Of a stretch of DNA of 64,000 nt, positions 6,921 through 17,185 are shown one piece after another. The notes beneath the pieces are model-generated. The model was not told the origin of the DNA. It saw only the letters and a program-made list of their open reading frames with translations, and ran no database searches. The first letter of the stretch is position 1; the number at the start of each line of letters is the position of its first letter. The DNA comes from Berkiella_A sp964633725 (GTDB lineage: Bacteria > Pseudomonadota > Gammaproteobacteria > Berkiellales > Berkiellaceae): the NCBI GenBank assembly GCA_964633725.1, contig CAZWHY010000006.1, positions 29,594 to 93,593 of the forward strand, given 5' to 3'. The translations under genes were made by a program, and so were the position numbers.

Positions 6921-9335
6921 ATGTCAGAAACAACTTATGATTCATCCAGTATTAAGGTCTTAAAAGGGCTCGATGCTGTCCGGAAACGGCCGGGTATGTA
7001 TATTGGTGATACCGAGGATGGAACTGGCTTGCATCACATGGTCTTTGAGGTGGTGGATAATGCTGTTGACGAGGCGCTAGCAGGTCACTGTAGCCTTATT
7101 GAAGTAACAATACATCCTAATGAGTCAATCACTGTTAGAGACAATGGCCGAGGCATTCCTGTTGATATCCATAAAGAAGAGAATAAGTCTGCTGTAGAAG
7201 TTATTATGACAGTATTGCATGCCGGCGGTAAGTTTGATGATAAATCTTATAAGGTATCGGGTGGACTACATGGCGTTGGGGTCTCTGTAGTGAATGCGCT
7301 GTCAGAAGAGCTTAAAATTACAATAAGACGGCATGGAAAGGTTCATTATCAAGAGTATGTGCATGGCGAACCACAGTTTGCATTAAAGGAAATTGGTGAC
7401 ACAGATACGACGGGTTCTCAGCTTTGGTTTAAGCCCAGTGGGGACACCTTCCATAATATTGAGTTCCACTACGACATATTGGTCAAAAGGCTGCGAGAGC
7501 TATCCTTTTTAAACTCTGGTGTTCGTATTCAATTAGCGGATGAACGAACAGGAAAATCAGATGAGTTTTACTATGAGGGTGGTATTAAAGCCTTTGTAGA
7601 GTTTTTAAATGAAAACAAAACGCCTATCCATTCTGAAGTTTGTTACTTTACCGCACAAAAAAATGATATTCAGGTCGAAGCTGCGCTTCAATGGAACGAC
7701 TCTTATCAAGAGAATATTTTTTGTTTTACTAATAATATTCCACAAAAAGATGGTGGTGCCCATTTATCAGGCTTTAGAGGTGCATTAACCCGGACATTAA
7801 ATACATATTTAGAAAAAGAAGGCCTATTAAAAAGAGCCAAAGTAAGCACCACGGGAGATGACTCTAGAGAGGGGCTGACCGCAGTCTTATCGGTTAAATT
7901 GTCCGATCCAAAATTCTCTTCTCAGACAAAAGATAAACTGGTCTCTTCTGAAGTGAAGTCAGCAGTAGAGTCAGTGATAGGTGAGAAACTATCCGAATTC
8001 CTGTTAGAAAACCCAGCACAAGCGAAAGCTTTGGGGGGCAAGATCATTGAAGCGGCAAGAGCACGAGAGGCCGCTAGAAAAGCACGAGAAATGACTCGTC
8101 GTAAGGGCGCTTTAGATATTGCAGGCTTGCCTGGAAAACTGGCGGATTGTCAGGAAAAAGATCCAGCATTATCTGAATTATATTTGGTTGAGGGGGATTC
8201 TGCGGGAGGTTCCGCTAAGCAAGGGCGAGATCGCAGAACACAAGCCATATTGCCGCTAAAAGGAAAAATCTTGAATGTGGAGAAAGCACGCTTTGATAAA
8301 ATGCTATCTTCTCAGGAAGTGGGTACTTTAATTACAGCTCTCGGTACGAGTATTGGGCGAGAAGAGTTTAATGCCGACAAACTAAGATATCATCATATCA
8401 TCATCATGACGGATGCTGATGTCGATGGGTCGCATATTCGTACATTGTTGCTTACATTTTTTTACCGACAAATGGGTGAGTTAATTGAACGTGGACATAT
8501 TTATATTGCCCAACCCCCGTTGTATCGGGTCAAAAAAGGTAAGCAAGAGTATTATGTGAAAGATGATGATGCGCTGAATGAATACCTGACTCAAATAGCG
8601 TTAGAAGGTGCTGAGTTGCATGTTAATGAGCAAGCACCTGCAATTCAAGGCACCGCTCTTGAGAACCTTGTTGTTCGCCATAATAAAGCAATAGCAACCA
8701 TTAAGCGTTTATCTAAGCGATATCCTGCTACCGTGTTACAGATCATTATGAAGCTTTCTAGAGTGGATGAGGCGCAACTTAATAACAAAGAATTAATGTT
8801 GTCTTGGATTCAGTCTTTGGACAGTGCTTTGAGCATGCAAAAGAGAAGTAGTGAGAGCTATAAAATTTCATTGAAAGAGAATACAGAGCTGAAAACGTTT
8901 GGTATTAATGTTGTCGTTATCACGCACGGCATTGAAAAATCATACCACTTAAGTGGCATATTTTTTGAGGGCAAGGAGTATGAATTTTTAATGGCTGTGG
9001 GTGCTGAGCTAGGAAATTTATTGGAAGAGGGCGCTTATATCTCTCGAAATAATAAGCGAAAAGAAGTCGATACTTTTTCTGATGTTTTACAATGGCTGAT
9101 GGCGCAAGCTAAGCTGGGACAGCAAATTCAGCGTTATAAAGGCTTAGGCGAAATGAATGCGGATCAACTTTGGGCGACAACCATGGATCCTTCTACTCGC
9201 CGATTGTTGCAGGTTACGATAGAGGATGCTGTGGGCTGTGATAAGATTTTTACAACCTTAATGGGTGATAATGTGGAGCCGAGAAGAGCGTTTATTGAGG
9301 AAAATGCATTAGACGTCAGCAATCTTGATGTGTAG
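6921..9335 (+). CDS. gyrB: DNA gyrase subunit B
   Basis: The ATPase subunit of DNA gyrase, which introduces negative supercoils together with GyrA (not in this window). It has 804 residues, the full gammaproteobacterial length including the inserted domain before the C-terminus. The GHKL ATP site begins with KRPGMYIGDT, with the Mg-binding Asn in EVVDNAVDEA and the lid GGLHGVGVSVVNALS. The TOPRIM domain shows YLVEGDSAGGSAKQGRDR and MTDADVDGSHIR. The C-terminus has the RYKGLGEMN motif. The start is the ATG at 6921. It is separated from recF by a regulatory gap and ends at a bidirectional terminator shared with gmhB. Confidence 0.98.
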   Translation: MSETTYDSSSIKVLKGLDAVRKRPGMYIGDTEDGTGLHHMVFEVVDNAVDEALAGHCSLIEVTIHPNESITVRDNGRGIPVDIHKEENKSAVEVIMTVLHAGGKFDDKSYKVSGGLHGVGVSVVNALSEELKITIRRHGKVHYQEYVHGEPQFALKEIGDTDTTGSQLWFKPSGDTFHNIEFHYDILVKRLRELSFLNSGVRIQLADERTGKSDEFYYEGGIKAFVEFLNENKTPIHSEVCYFTAQKNDIQVEAALQWNDSYQENIFCFTNNIPQKDGGAHLSGFRGALTRTLNTYLEKEGLLKRAKVSTTGDDSREGLTAVLSVKLSDPKFSSQTKDKLVSSEVKSAVESVIGEKLSEFLLENPAQAKALGGKIIEAARAREAARKAREMTRRKGALDIAGLPGKLADCQEKDPALSELYLVEGDSAGGSAKQGRDRRTQAILPLKGKILNVEKARFDKMLSSQEVGTLITALGTSIGREEFNADKLRYHHIIIMTDADVDGSHIRTLLLTFFYRQMGELIERGHIYIAQPPLYRVKKGKQEYYVKDDDALNEYLTQIALEGAELHVNEQAPAIQGTALENLVVRHNKAIATIKRLSKRYPATVLQIIMKLSRVDEAQLNNKELMLSWIQSLDSALSMQKRSSESYKISLKENTELKTFGINVVVITHGIEKSYHLSGIFFEGKEYEFLMAVGAELGNLLEEGAYISRNNKRKEVDTFSDVLQWLMAQAKLGQQIQRYKGLGEMNADQLWATTMDPSTRRLLQVTIEDAVGCDKIFTTLMGDNVEPRRAFIEENALDVSNLDV

Positions 9336-9357
9336 ATAAAAGATAAAAATATATTTG

Positions 9358-9380
9358 GAAAGGGGCTTTATGCCCCTTTC
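9358..9380. terminator. Bidirectional intrinsic terminator between gyrB and gmhB
   Basis: The hairpin GAAAGGGGC-TTTAT-GCCCCTTTC is followed by TTTGTTTT on the plus strand and is A-rich before the stem. It ends transcription from gyrB. It overlaps the last codons of the convergent gmhB gene, whose stop lies in the loop and right arm. Confidence 0.75.
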
Positions 9381-9913
9381 TTTGTTTTGGCATAAGCCAA
9401 AAGATCATTAAACACTAAAATAGATTGTAAGTTATTCTCTGGGTTATCCAGGGTTTTTTGTCCATTTCCCGTTTTAACCAAAATAGGCTGACAACCTTTT
9501 GTTATGCCGGCCTGAATATCTCGCATGGAGTCTCCGACAAAGGGAACCTCTTTTAAGCTTTGTTGATAAAACGATTCTATTTGATTCAATAAGCCTATTT
9601 TAGGTTTTCGGCAAGAGCAATGATCATTCGGACCATGGGGACAATAAAAAATCTGATCAATATGGCTGTTATGCATTAGCAATAAAGTTTGCATTTTATT
9701 ATGTATGAGGCTTAATGTATGCTCTGAATAATAACCTCTAGCCAAACCAGACTGATTGGTGGCAACAACAACGGTAAAGTTATTTTGGGTAAGTAAAGCA
9801 ATAGCCTTTAGGCTATTAGGTAATGGGCGCCACTCATCAGGTGATTTAATATAGTTTTTTGAGTCGTGATTGATGACGCCATCTCTGTCTAGGATAATCA
9901 GCTTTTTTGACAT
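9368..9913 (-). CDS. gmhB: D-glycero-beta-D-manno-heptose-1,7-bisphosphate 7-phosphatase
   Basis: A HAD-superfamily phosphatase of LPS core heptose synthesis, which removes the C7 phosphate from heptose bisphosphate in the cytoplasm. It has 181 residues. HAD motif I is DRDGVIN (9-15), motif II ATNQSG, and the zinc-binding segment CPHGPNDHCSCRKPK and the later VGDSMRDIQAG are characteristic of GmhB. It is the last gene of the glyQ-glyS-gmhB unit, five bases after glyS. Histidinol phosphatase is the main alternative, but no histidine genes are nearby. Confidence 0.88.
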   Translation of the reverse strand: MSKKLIILDRDGVINHDSKNYIKSPDEWRPLPNSLKAIALLTQNNFTVVVATNQSGLARGYYSEHTLSLIHNKMQTLLLMHNSHIDQIFYCPHGPNDHCSCRKPKIGLLNQIESFYQQSLKEVPFVGDSMRDIQAGITKGCQPILVKTGNGQKTLDNPENNLQSILVFNDLLAYAKTKKGA

Positions 9914-9918
9914 TTTTA

Positions 9919-12000
9919 TTATAAAACCAATTTGGAAATATCTGCAATTTGCATAAACAAGGCATATAAATGTGTGAGCAAATGTATGCGGTTTTGTTTT
10001 AATGCATCCTCTTTCGACATAACCAAAACATTATCAAAAAACAGATCGATAGGTTGTTTTAGCTGAGCGAGCAAAACCAATGCTTTTTGATATTCGCCGG
10101 ATTGAATCAAAGGCATGGTTTCTGCTTTAAGCTTAACAATATCATCAAATAAAGCTTTCTCGGCAGACTCTTGTAACAAATCCCTGTTTATTTCAGGCAG
10201 ATTTTTCAAATCGAAGTCTATTTTATTTTTTTCTAAAATATTGCGCACGCGTTTGTTCGCGCTGGCAAGACTTTGTGCGACTTCTAGTGTTTGGAAATGA
10301 TGAACCGCTAAGGTTCTTCTGCTCATGTCAAATGGTTGCGTGGGGTTGGTACTTAATACGGCATCAATCACTTGGGGGGTAATGCCTTGATCTTGGTGCC
10401 ATACTTTATAGCGATCTAAGCAAAATTGTAATACTTGTTCCACGACATCTTTGTTTTTGACAGCGTCTTTAAGATTTTTATATGCTTGGGTGAGCAATAC
10501 TTTTAAGTCTAGTTTTAATTCTTTTTCAATAATAATCCGCAATAAACCAATGGCGGCTCGTCTTAATGCGTAGGGATCTTTTTCGCCGGTTGGAATTAAT
10601 CCCACACCAAATATACCGATCAATGTGTCTAGTCTTTCCGCTAGTGCTAGGCACGTACCCGTTGAGGTTTGAGGTAAGGTGTCTTTTGCATGAGAGGGAC
10701 GATAAATTTCTTTGAGAGCGATGGCGACTTCTTCGGGCTCGTTGTCTTTTAAGGCATAGTAATATCCCATAATGCCTTGAAGCTCAGGGAATTCAAAAAC
10801 CATATGCGTGACGAGATCAGCTTTGCATAATAGACCCGCACGTTGAGCCCATTGTTGATTGGAATTCAATTCGCTTGCAATATAAGTTGCTAAATTTATA
10901 ATGCGTTGGCATTTTTCGTATAGGGAACCCAGAGATTTTTGATAGGTCATGCTTTTGAGCGCATTGACATGGGATTCTAAACTTTTTTGTGAATCTTGTG
11001 TGTAGAAAAATTTAGCATCTTCTAATCGGGCGTGCATAACCTTTTCATTGCCGGCAATAATATGATTGGTCTGAGGCGCCTCTATATTGCTGACCAAGAT
11101 AAACTTAGGGAGCAATTGGTTTTGTGTATCCACAATGGGAAAACATTTTTGATGGCCTTGCATAGAAGAGATTAAGGCTTCTTTAGGCACTTTGAGTAAA
11201 TCTTTATGGAAGCTAGCGACCAGGGGCACAGGCCATTCTACCAACCCAGCAACTGTATCTAATAAATCATCATCTATCACCGCGAGACCTTGAGCTTTTT
11301 GAGCCAGCTCTTTGCTCGTGCGAACAATAATATCTTTTCTTTCTTTATGATCGGCTAAAACTTTTACATCTCTTAAGACATTTAAATAATTATCAGCATG
11401 ATTTATTTTAACTTTGTCTGGGAAGTGGTAGCGATGGCCATAGGTATAGGCCTGGCTAGTGAAACCGAGGATCTCACAGGCGATCTCTTGATCGCCATGA
11501 ACAATAGTAATCCAATGAATGGGGCGAATGAAGGCCCAATCGGAGTCTCCCCAACGCATTTTCTTCGGAGCTGGTAGCGCCTCTAAACTATCGGTAATAA
11601 TTTTAGGCAAAAGAGCACTCAATGGTTGACCAGAAATAGCCTGTTCAAAAATCAACCAGGCGCCTTGTTCAGTTTCTAGTTTTTTTAAATCAGACACCTC
11701 TACCTGGCAACTTTTGGCAAATCCTTGGGCGGCTCTTGTGGGCTCACCGTCTTTGAATGCAGATTTTAGCTGCGGGCCCCTTTTTTGTGCTGTAAAATCA
11801 GGTTGTTGTAATGGGACATCCATGATTCGTGCCGCTATTCTACGGGGCGACACAAATGCTTCTGCTTCGCCAAAGGGTATTTTTTGTGCCAAAAAGCGTT
11901 GGGTGATTTCGCTTAAAAATCGGTTGGCTAAGATATCTAATCCACTGGGCGGAAGTTCTTCGGTACCGATTTCTATTAATAAAGTGTTTATATTGCTCAT
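9919..12000 (-). CDS. glyS: Glycyl-tRNA synthetase beta subunit
   Basis: The beta subunit of the bacterial alpha2beta2 glycyl-tRNA synthetase, carrying tRNA-recognition domains. It has 693 residues, matching the family. The N-terminus contains the signature IEIGTEELPPSGL (residues 11-23). Further conserved stretches include FVSPRR, MRWGDSDWAFIRPIHWI and GEKDPYALRRAAIGLLRI. It follows glyQ after six bases, so the two subunits are co-transcribed and probably made in equal amounts. Confidence 0.97.
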   Translation of the reverse strand: MSNINTLLIEIGTEELPPSGLDILANRFLSEITQRFLAQKIPFGEAEAFVSPRRIAARIMDVPLQQPDFTAQKRGPQLKSAFKDGEPTRAAQGFAKSCQVEVSDLKKLETEQGAWLIFEQAISGQPLSALLPKIITDSLEALPAPKKMRWGDSDWAFIRPIHWITIVHGDQEIACEILGFTSQAYTYGHRYHFPDKVKINHADNYLNVLRDVKVLADHKERKDIIVRTSKELAQKAQGLAVIDDDLLDTVAGLVEWPVPLVASFHKDLLKVPKEALISSMQGHQKCFPIVDTQNQLLPKFILVSNIEAPQTNHIIAGNEKVMHARLEDAKFFYTQDSQKSLESHVNALKSMTYQKSLGSLYEKCQRIINLATYIASELNSNQQWAQRAGLLCKADLVTHMVFEFPELQGIMGYYYALKDNEPEEVAIALKEIYRPSHAKDTLPQTSTGTCLALAERLDTLIGIFGVGLIPTGEKDPYALRRAAIGLLRIIIEKELKLDLKVLLTQAYKNLKDAVKNKDVVEQVLQFCLDRYKVWHQDQGITPQVIDAVLSTNPTQPFDMSRRTLAVHHFQTLEVAQSLASANKRVRNILEKNKIDFDLKNLPEINRDLLQESAEKALFDDIVKLKAETMPLIQSGEYQKALVLLAQLKQPIDLFFDNVLVMSKEDALKQNRIHLLTHLYALFMQIADISKLVL

Positions 12001-12006
12001 AATAAA

Positions 12007-12915
12007 TTATTTTATATTTTTTAGTAGTGGAAAACCTAGGGCTTCGCGTTTTTCATAGTAGCTTTTTGCGACAAGAGAGGCCAATGTGCGAACGCGTAAA
12101 ATGTAGCGTTGTCGTTCTGTAATCGCAATAGCACTTCTGGCGTCCAGCAGATTAAATACATGGGATGCTTTTAAGACCATTTCATATGCTGGGAGCGGCA
12201 AATCATGTTTCATTAATGCTTTGCATTCTTTTTCATAGTCATCAAAATGTTGAAATAACATGTCTGTATTAGCATATTCAAAATTATACGTGGACATTTC
12301 CACTTCATTTTGATGAAAGATATCGCCATAGGTGATGTCACCACTAGGCGTTTTTGCCCAGATTAAATCAAACATGGAGGCTTTATCTTGTACGTGCATG
12401 GCAATGCGCTCTAAGCCATAAGCTAATTCACCCAAAACAGGTTTACAACTTAATCCGCCTGCTTGTTGGAAGTAGGTAAATTGTATGCATTCCATGCCAT
12501 TTAACCATACTTCCCAACCTAAGCCCCAAGCCCCTAACGTGGGCGATTCCCAATTGTCTTCGACAAAGCGGATATCGTTTTCTTCAGGGTTTATGCCCAA
12601 TGCCACAAGTGATTGAATACAGAGTTCTTGGATATTTTCCGGTGACGGTTTGAGTACCACTTGGTATTGATGAAACATCTGTGTTCTATTGGGGTTGTCA
12701 CCATAACGACCGTCAGTTGGGCGTCTTGAGGGTTGTACATGGGCGCAATTCCAGGGTTCGGGTCCTATAGATTTTAGAAAGGTCGCTGGATGGAAGGTAC
12801 CAGCGCCTATCTCTAAGTCTAAGGGTTGCAAAATCACACAGCCAAAATTTTGCCAAAAATCTTGGAAAGTTTGGATAATATCTGAAAAGGTTAAAAATTT
12901 TGTATTGTTTGTCAT
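12007..12915 (-). CDS. glyQ: Glycyl-tRNA synthetase alpha subunit
   Basis: The catalytic alpha subunit, which activates glycine. It has 302 residues and is conserved end to end: FQDFWQNFGCVILQPLDLEIGAGTF-type N-terminus, EPWNCAHVQPSRRPTDGRYGDNPNR, and WESPTLGAWGLGWEVWLNGMEC. It starts at the ATG at 12915 and is the first gene of the leftward glyQ-glyS-gmhB unit. The 116-base gap to trkH shows no recognisable terminator. Confidence 0.97.
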   Translation of the reverse strand: MTNNTKFLTFSDIIQTFQDFWQNFGCVILQPLDLEIGAGTFHPATFLKSIGPEPWNCAHVQPSRRPTDGRYGDNPNRTQMFHQYQVVLKPSPENIQELCIQSLVALGINPEENDIRFVEDNWESPTLGAWGLGWEVWLNGMECIQFTYFQQAGGLSCKPVLGELAYGLERIAMHVQDKASMFDLIWAKTPSGDITYGDIFHQNEVEMSTYNFEYANTDMLFQHFDDYEKECKALMKHDLPLPAYEMVLKASHVFNLLDARSAIAITERQRYILRVRTLASLVAKSYYEKREALGFPLLKNIK

Positions 12916-13031
12916 AGATTATCAGTCGGTATTCATCATTGGTTTATTTCAGGCTCGCTCAATCTTGATCCACAGTATACACGGAAGATGTCATGAAAAA
13001 ATACCAAGCTATTCAACCGACTTTTGCGTGG

Positions 13032-14483
13032 CTAGCCGCGCCAAAAGGTAGGTGAGAAAAGCACTAGAACCGTAAAGATTTCGAGGCGGCCTACCAGCAT
13101 CGCAAAGCTCAGTATCCACTTACTAAAATTGCTGAGTGATGAAAAATTTTGGGCGACTTCTCCCAAGCCTGGACCAATATTAGAAAATGTCGCAATCAAT
13201 GCACTATAAGCCGTGAGAAAATCACTTTCTGTTGTGAGCATAATTAAAAATAAAATAGTGAAAGAGGTAATATACATGGCTAAGAAGCCCCAAATGGCTT
13301 CAATAATTTTAGGGCTTACGGCTTTGCCACTTATTTTAATGACATATTGGCCTCTGGGGTGTACTAAGCGACGGATTTCGCGAGTGCCTTGTTTTTGTAA
13401 TAACAAAAGTCGTATTACTTTAAAGCCACCACTGGTGGAGCCTGCACAGCCACCAATTACGCCACAAAATAATAGCAGTAGTGGAATAAAGCTAGGCCAG
13501 ATAGAAAAATCTATCGCAGACAGTCCCGATGTTGTGCTCAATGAGACCACTTCAAATAACACATCAATGAGCAGATTATCTGTTCCAAGATGGAGATCTT
13601 TGGCAATGAGCGCTATGCAGACTAAAGCGAAGGCCGCTAACATAATTTTAACAAATAACCATAATTCTGGATCGTGGGAATAGAGACCGATTTTTTGGCG
13701 CCTAATGGCTAGGAAATGTAAATGAAAACTAATGGCTGCTAAAAACATAAAAATCATGGCGATAATTTTTAAAAAAGGGCTGTCATAGTGAGCCATGCTT
13801 GCGTCATGCGGTGCAAATCCGCCGGTAGACACGGTGCCAAAGCTATAACAAATGGCATCAAAAACGCTCATGCCGCCCAACCAATATCCCAAAGCACATG
13901 AAATTGCCATGATGGTATAAATCATCCATATCGCTTTTGCTGTTTCGGTAATGCGAGGGGTGAGTTTATTGTCTTTGGCTGGGCCGGTAAATTCTGCTTT
14001 GAATAGCTGCATACCCCCAACCCCCAACATAGGCAGCACCGCAACAGCCAAAATAATAATCCCAATGCCGCCTAAGAACTGTAATTGTTGGCGGTAGTAT
14101 AAAATAGCATGAGGCAGATAATCTAAGCCTGTTAGTACAGTAGAACCTGTCGTTGTGATACCCGATACGGATTCAAAAAAAGCGTCGGTAAAAGAAATAT
14201 TAGGATAGGGAGACCAATAAAACGGCAAAGCGCCCACAAAGCTTAAAGCCACCCAAAATAAAACAACGACCAAAAAACCATCACGGGTTCTTAAGTCTTG
14301 GGTTTTGTTGCGTAAGGGGAACCAAGTTACGAATCCAATGCCCAAAGATGCTAAAAAAGACAGATAAAAAGAAGAAATGGTGCCGTCAGCATACCAGCAC
14401 TCTACCAACATAGGCGGCACCATAGTCAAACTGAAAATTATCAGTAATTGACCTAAAATTCGTAAAATTGTCGTATATTGCAT
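13032..14483 (-). CDS. trkH: Trk potassium uptake system membrane subunit TrkH
   Basis: The polytopic inner-membrane K+ channel of the Trk system, gated by TrkA. It has 483 residues with about ten membrane segments. The four selectivity-filter loops of the TrkH/KtrB fold are visible as TTTGST, STGGF, STTSGL and SNIGPG. The conserved glycines and cytoplasmic loop GGCAGSTSGGFKVIRLLLL are present. It lies five bases after trkA, giving the physical TrkA-TrkH pairing seen in many gammaproteobacteria. Confidence 0.96.
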   Translation of the reverse strand: MQYTTILRILGQLLIIFSLTMVPPMLVECWYADGTISSFYLSFLASLGIGFVTWFPLRNKTQDLRTRDGFLVVVLFWVALSFVGALPFYWSPYPNISFTDAFFESVSGITTTGSTVLTGLDYLPHAILYYRQQLQFLGGIGIIILAVAVLPMLGVGGMQLFKAEFTGPAKDNKLTPRITETAKAIWMIYTIMAISCALGYWLGGMSVFDAICYSFGTVSTGGFAPHDASMAHYDSPFLKIIAMIFMFLAAISFHLHFLAIRRQKIGLYSHDPELWLFVKIMLAAFALVCIALIAKDLHLGTDNLLIDVLFEVVSLSTTSGLSAIDFSIWPSFIPLLLLFCGVIGGCAGSTSGGFKVIRLLLLQKQGTREIRRLVHPRGQYVIKISGKAVSPKIIEAIWGFLAMYITSFTILFLIMLTTESDFLTAYSALIATFSNIGPGLGEVAQNFSSLSNFSKWILSFAMLVGRLEIFTVLVLFSPTFWRG

Positions 14484-14488
14484 AATAA

Positions 14489-15865
14489 TTAAATAAAAGT
14501 AATCCCAACTTGGAAAAGCTTCTCAACTTCTGGAATATGGTTTTTATCGGTTACAAATAAAATCACATGATCTTCAGGTTGTATAATGATTTCGTTATTT
14601 TCGGCAATCAAGACTTGCTCTTGTCGAACAATCGCGCCAATGGTTGTGCCCCAGGGTAAATTAATTTCGCTAATTTTTTTGCCGATCACATGCGACGATC
14701 TTTGATCGCCATGTGCAATCGCTTCTATCGCTTCGGCAGCACCGCGCCTTAAAGAATGCACATTAACCACATCACCACGTCTGACATGAGCGAGTAGGCT
14801 GCTAAACGTAATTTGTTGCGGTGAGATAGCAATATCAATTTCTCCTCCTTCAATGACATCAATATAAGCGGAACGATTGATAATGGCGATCACTTTATGA
14901 GCGCCAAGGCGCTTGGCAAGTATAGACGACATAATATTGGCTTCGTCGCTATTGGTCACGGCACAAAAAACATCGGTTTCATGGATGTTTTCATCCAGGA
15001 GTAACTCCTTGTCTGCAGCATCTCCGTGCAAAACCACTGTGCGTCTAAGCTTTGTAGCTAAGTCCACGGTTTTTTTGATGGAATGTTCAATAATTTTCAC
15101 ATGAAACTGTTTTTCGAGGGCTCCGGCTAATTTAGAACCAATATTGCCTCCACCAGCAATAATAATACGTTTGTAGGGTTGATCCAGATGCCTGAGTTCG
15201 CTCATGACGATATCGAGGTCTTTAGGCGTTGCTAGAAAAAATACCTCATCATCTGGTTGAATAATCGTATCTTCACTGGGAATAATAGCCTTGTCACGCC
15301 TAAAAATTGCGACAATTTTGGTATTCACATTAGGCATATGTTTTTTCATATCCCCCAAAACATGTCCGACCAAAGGTCCGCCATAAAAGGCTTTAACAGC
15401 TGCTAATTGCACTTTGCCATTGGCGAAATTAACAATTTGTAGTGCATCTGGGTGTTCGATGAGTCGCTTAATATGTTGCATCACTAAGTGTTCTGGGCTG
15501 ATGAGCATATCAATGGGCAGAGCATCATTACAAAATAGCTCATCGTAAGCAATATATTCAGCTGCTCTGACACGGGCTATTTTGGTCGGGGTTCTAAATA
15601 GGCTGTAGGCTGTTTGACACGCAATCATATTTGTTTCATCTGAGCTGGTCACAGCGATTAACAAATCAGCATCTTCTGCACCCGCACTCATCAACACACT
15701 AGGATAAGATGCGGGGCCACAGACCGTGCGGATGTCGATTTTTTCCTGCAAGGATTGAATTTTTTCCGCATCGATATCGACCACAGTGACATCATTTGCC
15801 TCTGTGCTAAGATGCTTAGCTAAGGAGCTGCCTACCTGACCTGCACCCAAGATAATGATTTTCAT
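14489..15865 (-). CDS. trkA: Trk potassium uptake regulatory subunit TrkA
   Basis: A cytoplasmic NAD(H)/nucleotide-binding RCK protein that gates TrkH. It has 458 residues with the tandem architecture of proteobacterial TrkA: Rossmann motif GAGQVG (7-12), a first TrkA-C domain (~140-220), a second Rossmann motif GGGNIG (238-243) and a second TrkA-C domain at the C-terminus. It lies between rsmB and trkH with gaps of only 5-6 bases, in the def-fmt-rsmB-trkA-trkH unit. Confidence 0.97.
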   Translation of the reverse strand: MKIIILGAGQVGSSLAKHLSTEANDVTVVDIDAEKIQSLQEKIDIRTVCGPASYPSVLMSAGAEDADLLIAVTSSDETNMIACQTAYSLFRTPTKIARVRAAEYIAYDELFCNDALPIDMLISPEHLVMQHIKRLIEHPDALQIVNFANGKVQLAAVKAFYGGPLVGHVLGDMKKHMPNVNTKIVAIFRRDKAIIPSEDTIIQPDDEVFFLATPKDLDIVMSELRHLDQPYKRIIIAGGGNIGSKLAGALEKQFHVKIIEHSIKKTVDLATKLRRTVVLHGDAADKELLLDENIHETDVFCAVTNSDEANIMSSILAKRLGAHKVIAIINRSAYIDVIEGGEIDIAISPQQITFSSLLAHVRRGDVVNVHSLRRGAAEAIEAIAHGDQRSSHVIGKKISEINLPWGTTIGAIVRQEQVLIAENNEIIIQPEDHVILFVTDKNHIPEVEKLFQVGITFI

Positions 15866-15871
15866 TTCCTG

Positions 15872-17185
15872 TTAGCCCAGTTTCCTGATTTTGGCATAGT
15901 AGAATCCATCCATGTTATTGTCTCCGGGTAAAATTTGGCGGCCATATTTTAGTGCATGCCCCCATTTTGCCTCAATCGGTATAAGTTCTGCATCTGGGTT
16001 ACGTTGCAAAAACATCTCGATTTGTTCTTCATTTTCCGATTGTAAAATAGAACAGGTTGAGTAAACCAACATACCATTAGTTTTGAGCAATGGCCACATT
16101 GCGTTTAATAAATCAGATTGTTGTTTTGTTAGCTCGGTAATATCTTTTGCTTGGCGCAATCTTTTGATATCTGGGTGGCGCCGAATTACGCCTGTTGCAC
16201 TGCAGGGAGGATCGAGCAGTATGCGATCAAACTTAAGCTTTGGTTCTAAATTTTGCAAATTAACAGCATCGTCATTTAATAACGTGCAGGTTAAGCCTAG
16301 ACGTTTTAAATTCTCTTCTACTTTGGGCATTTTGGCTTTATTTTTTTCTACCGCTGTGAGCTGGATACTATTAGGGGCGAGCTCTAAAATATGTGTCGTT
16401 TTTCCGCCTGGTGCGCAGCAAGCATCTAATACAGTCTGATTGGGTTGTAAGTCTAAAAGGGTGGCGGCTAATTGCGCGGCTTGATCTTGCACACTGAATC
16501 CGCCAGTTGAAAACAAGGGCAAATCTTGTACTTTGGGTGCATTGCTGATAATCAGGCCAGTCTGATTATGAGGTGTTAGCGCTATTGTGATATCTTGCGC
16601 TTCTAGCTGTTTCACATATTCATCTCTAGAGCATACTTTTGTGTTGACCCGTAAAGTCAGGGGCGCTTCTATATTATTGGCTTGTAGTATTTGCTGATAG
16701 TGGTCTGGCCAGTCGGTTTTAATTTGTTCATAGAGCCAAAGAGGGTGTGCGGTTTCTATATTCAGCTCAAAGTTTTTTTGATTCAAGCTATCTTGTTGTC
16801 GGTTTATTTTTTGCAAAACAGCATTCACCAAACCTTTCGCCCATGTTTTTTTAAAAAGCGCAGCACATTGAACGGTTTCATGAATCACGGCATGTTTGGC
16901 AATACGCATAAACTGTAATTGGTATATGCCGACTAACAGAACCATTTGGATATCGAAATCTTTACTTTTTAATGCTTTTTTTAAGAAAATATTACCCACG
17001 GCTTCTAGTTTTTCATAATAACGTAAAACACCAAAAATTAAATGTGCGGTTAAATCTTTATCTCTGGGGGAGATTTTGGGATAACGTTTGCTAATCAGTT
17101 CGGGCTCAAAAGCCGTGTGATTTTGAAAAATCTCCAGTAAGATTTTACAGGCAATAAAGCGTTGGTTAGAAATAGCTGTGTTCAT
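15872..17185 (-). CDS. rsmB: 16S rRNA (cytosine(967)-C(5))-methyltransferase
   Basis: Methylates C967 of 16S rRNA using S-adenosylmethionine. It has 437 residues. An N-terminal NusB-like domain (to ~140) is followed by the RNA methyltransferase domain, with the SAM-binding loop DACCAPGGKT (254-263), DPPCSATG (325-332; Cys328) and the nucleophile segment STCS (376-379; Cys378). It overlaps the fmt stop by four bases (ATGA), indicating translational coupling. Confidence 0.96.
   Translation of the reverse strand: MNTAISNQRFIACKILLEIFQNHTAFEPELISKRYPKISPRDKDLTAHLIFGVLRYYEKLEAVGNIFLKKALKSKDFDIQMVLLVGIYQLQFMRIAKHAVIHETVQCAALFKKTWAKGLVNAVLQKINRQQDSLNQKNFELNIETAHPLWLYEQIKTDWPDHYQQILQANNIEAPLTLRVNTKVCSRDEYVKQLEAQDITIALTPHNQTGLIISNAPKVQDLPLFSTGGFSVQDQAAQLAATLLDLQPNQTVLDACCAPGGKTTHILELAPNSIQLTAVEKNKAKMPKVEENLKRLGLTCTLLNDDAVNLQNLEPKLKFDRILLDPPCSATGVIRRHPDIKRLRQAKDITELTKQQSDLLNAMWPLLKTNGMLVYSTCSILQSENEEQIEMFLQRNPDAELIPIEAKWGHALKYGRQILPGDNNMDGFYYAKIRKLG

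Noticed and set aside
13213..13683. 156-codon frame antisense to trkH
   Set aside because: Shadow of the trkH membrane-protein coding sequence.
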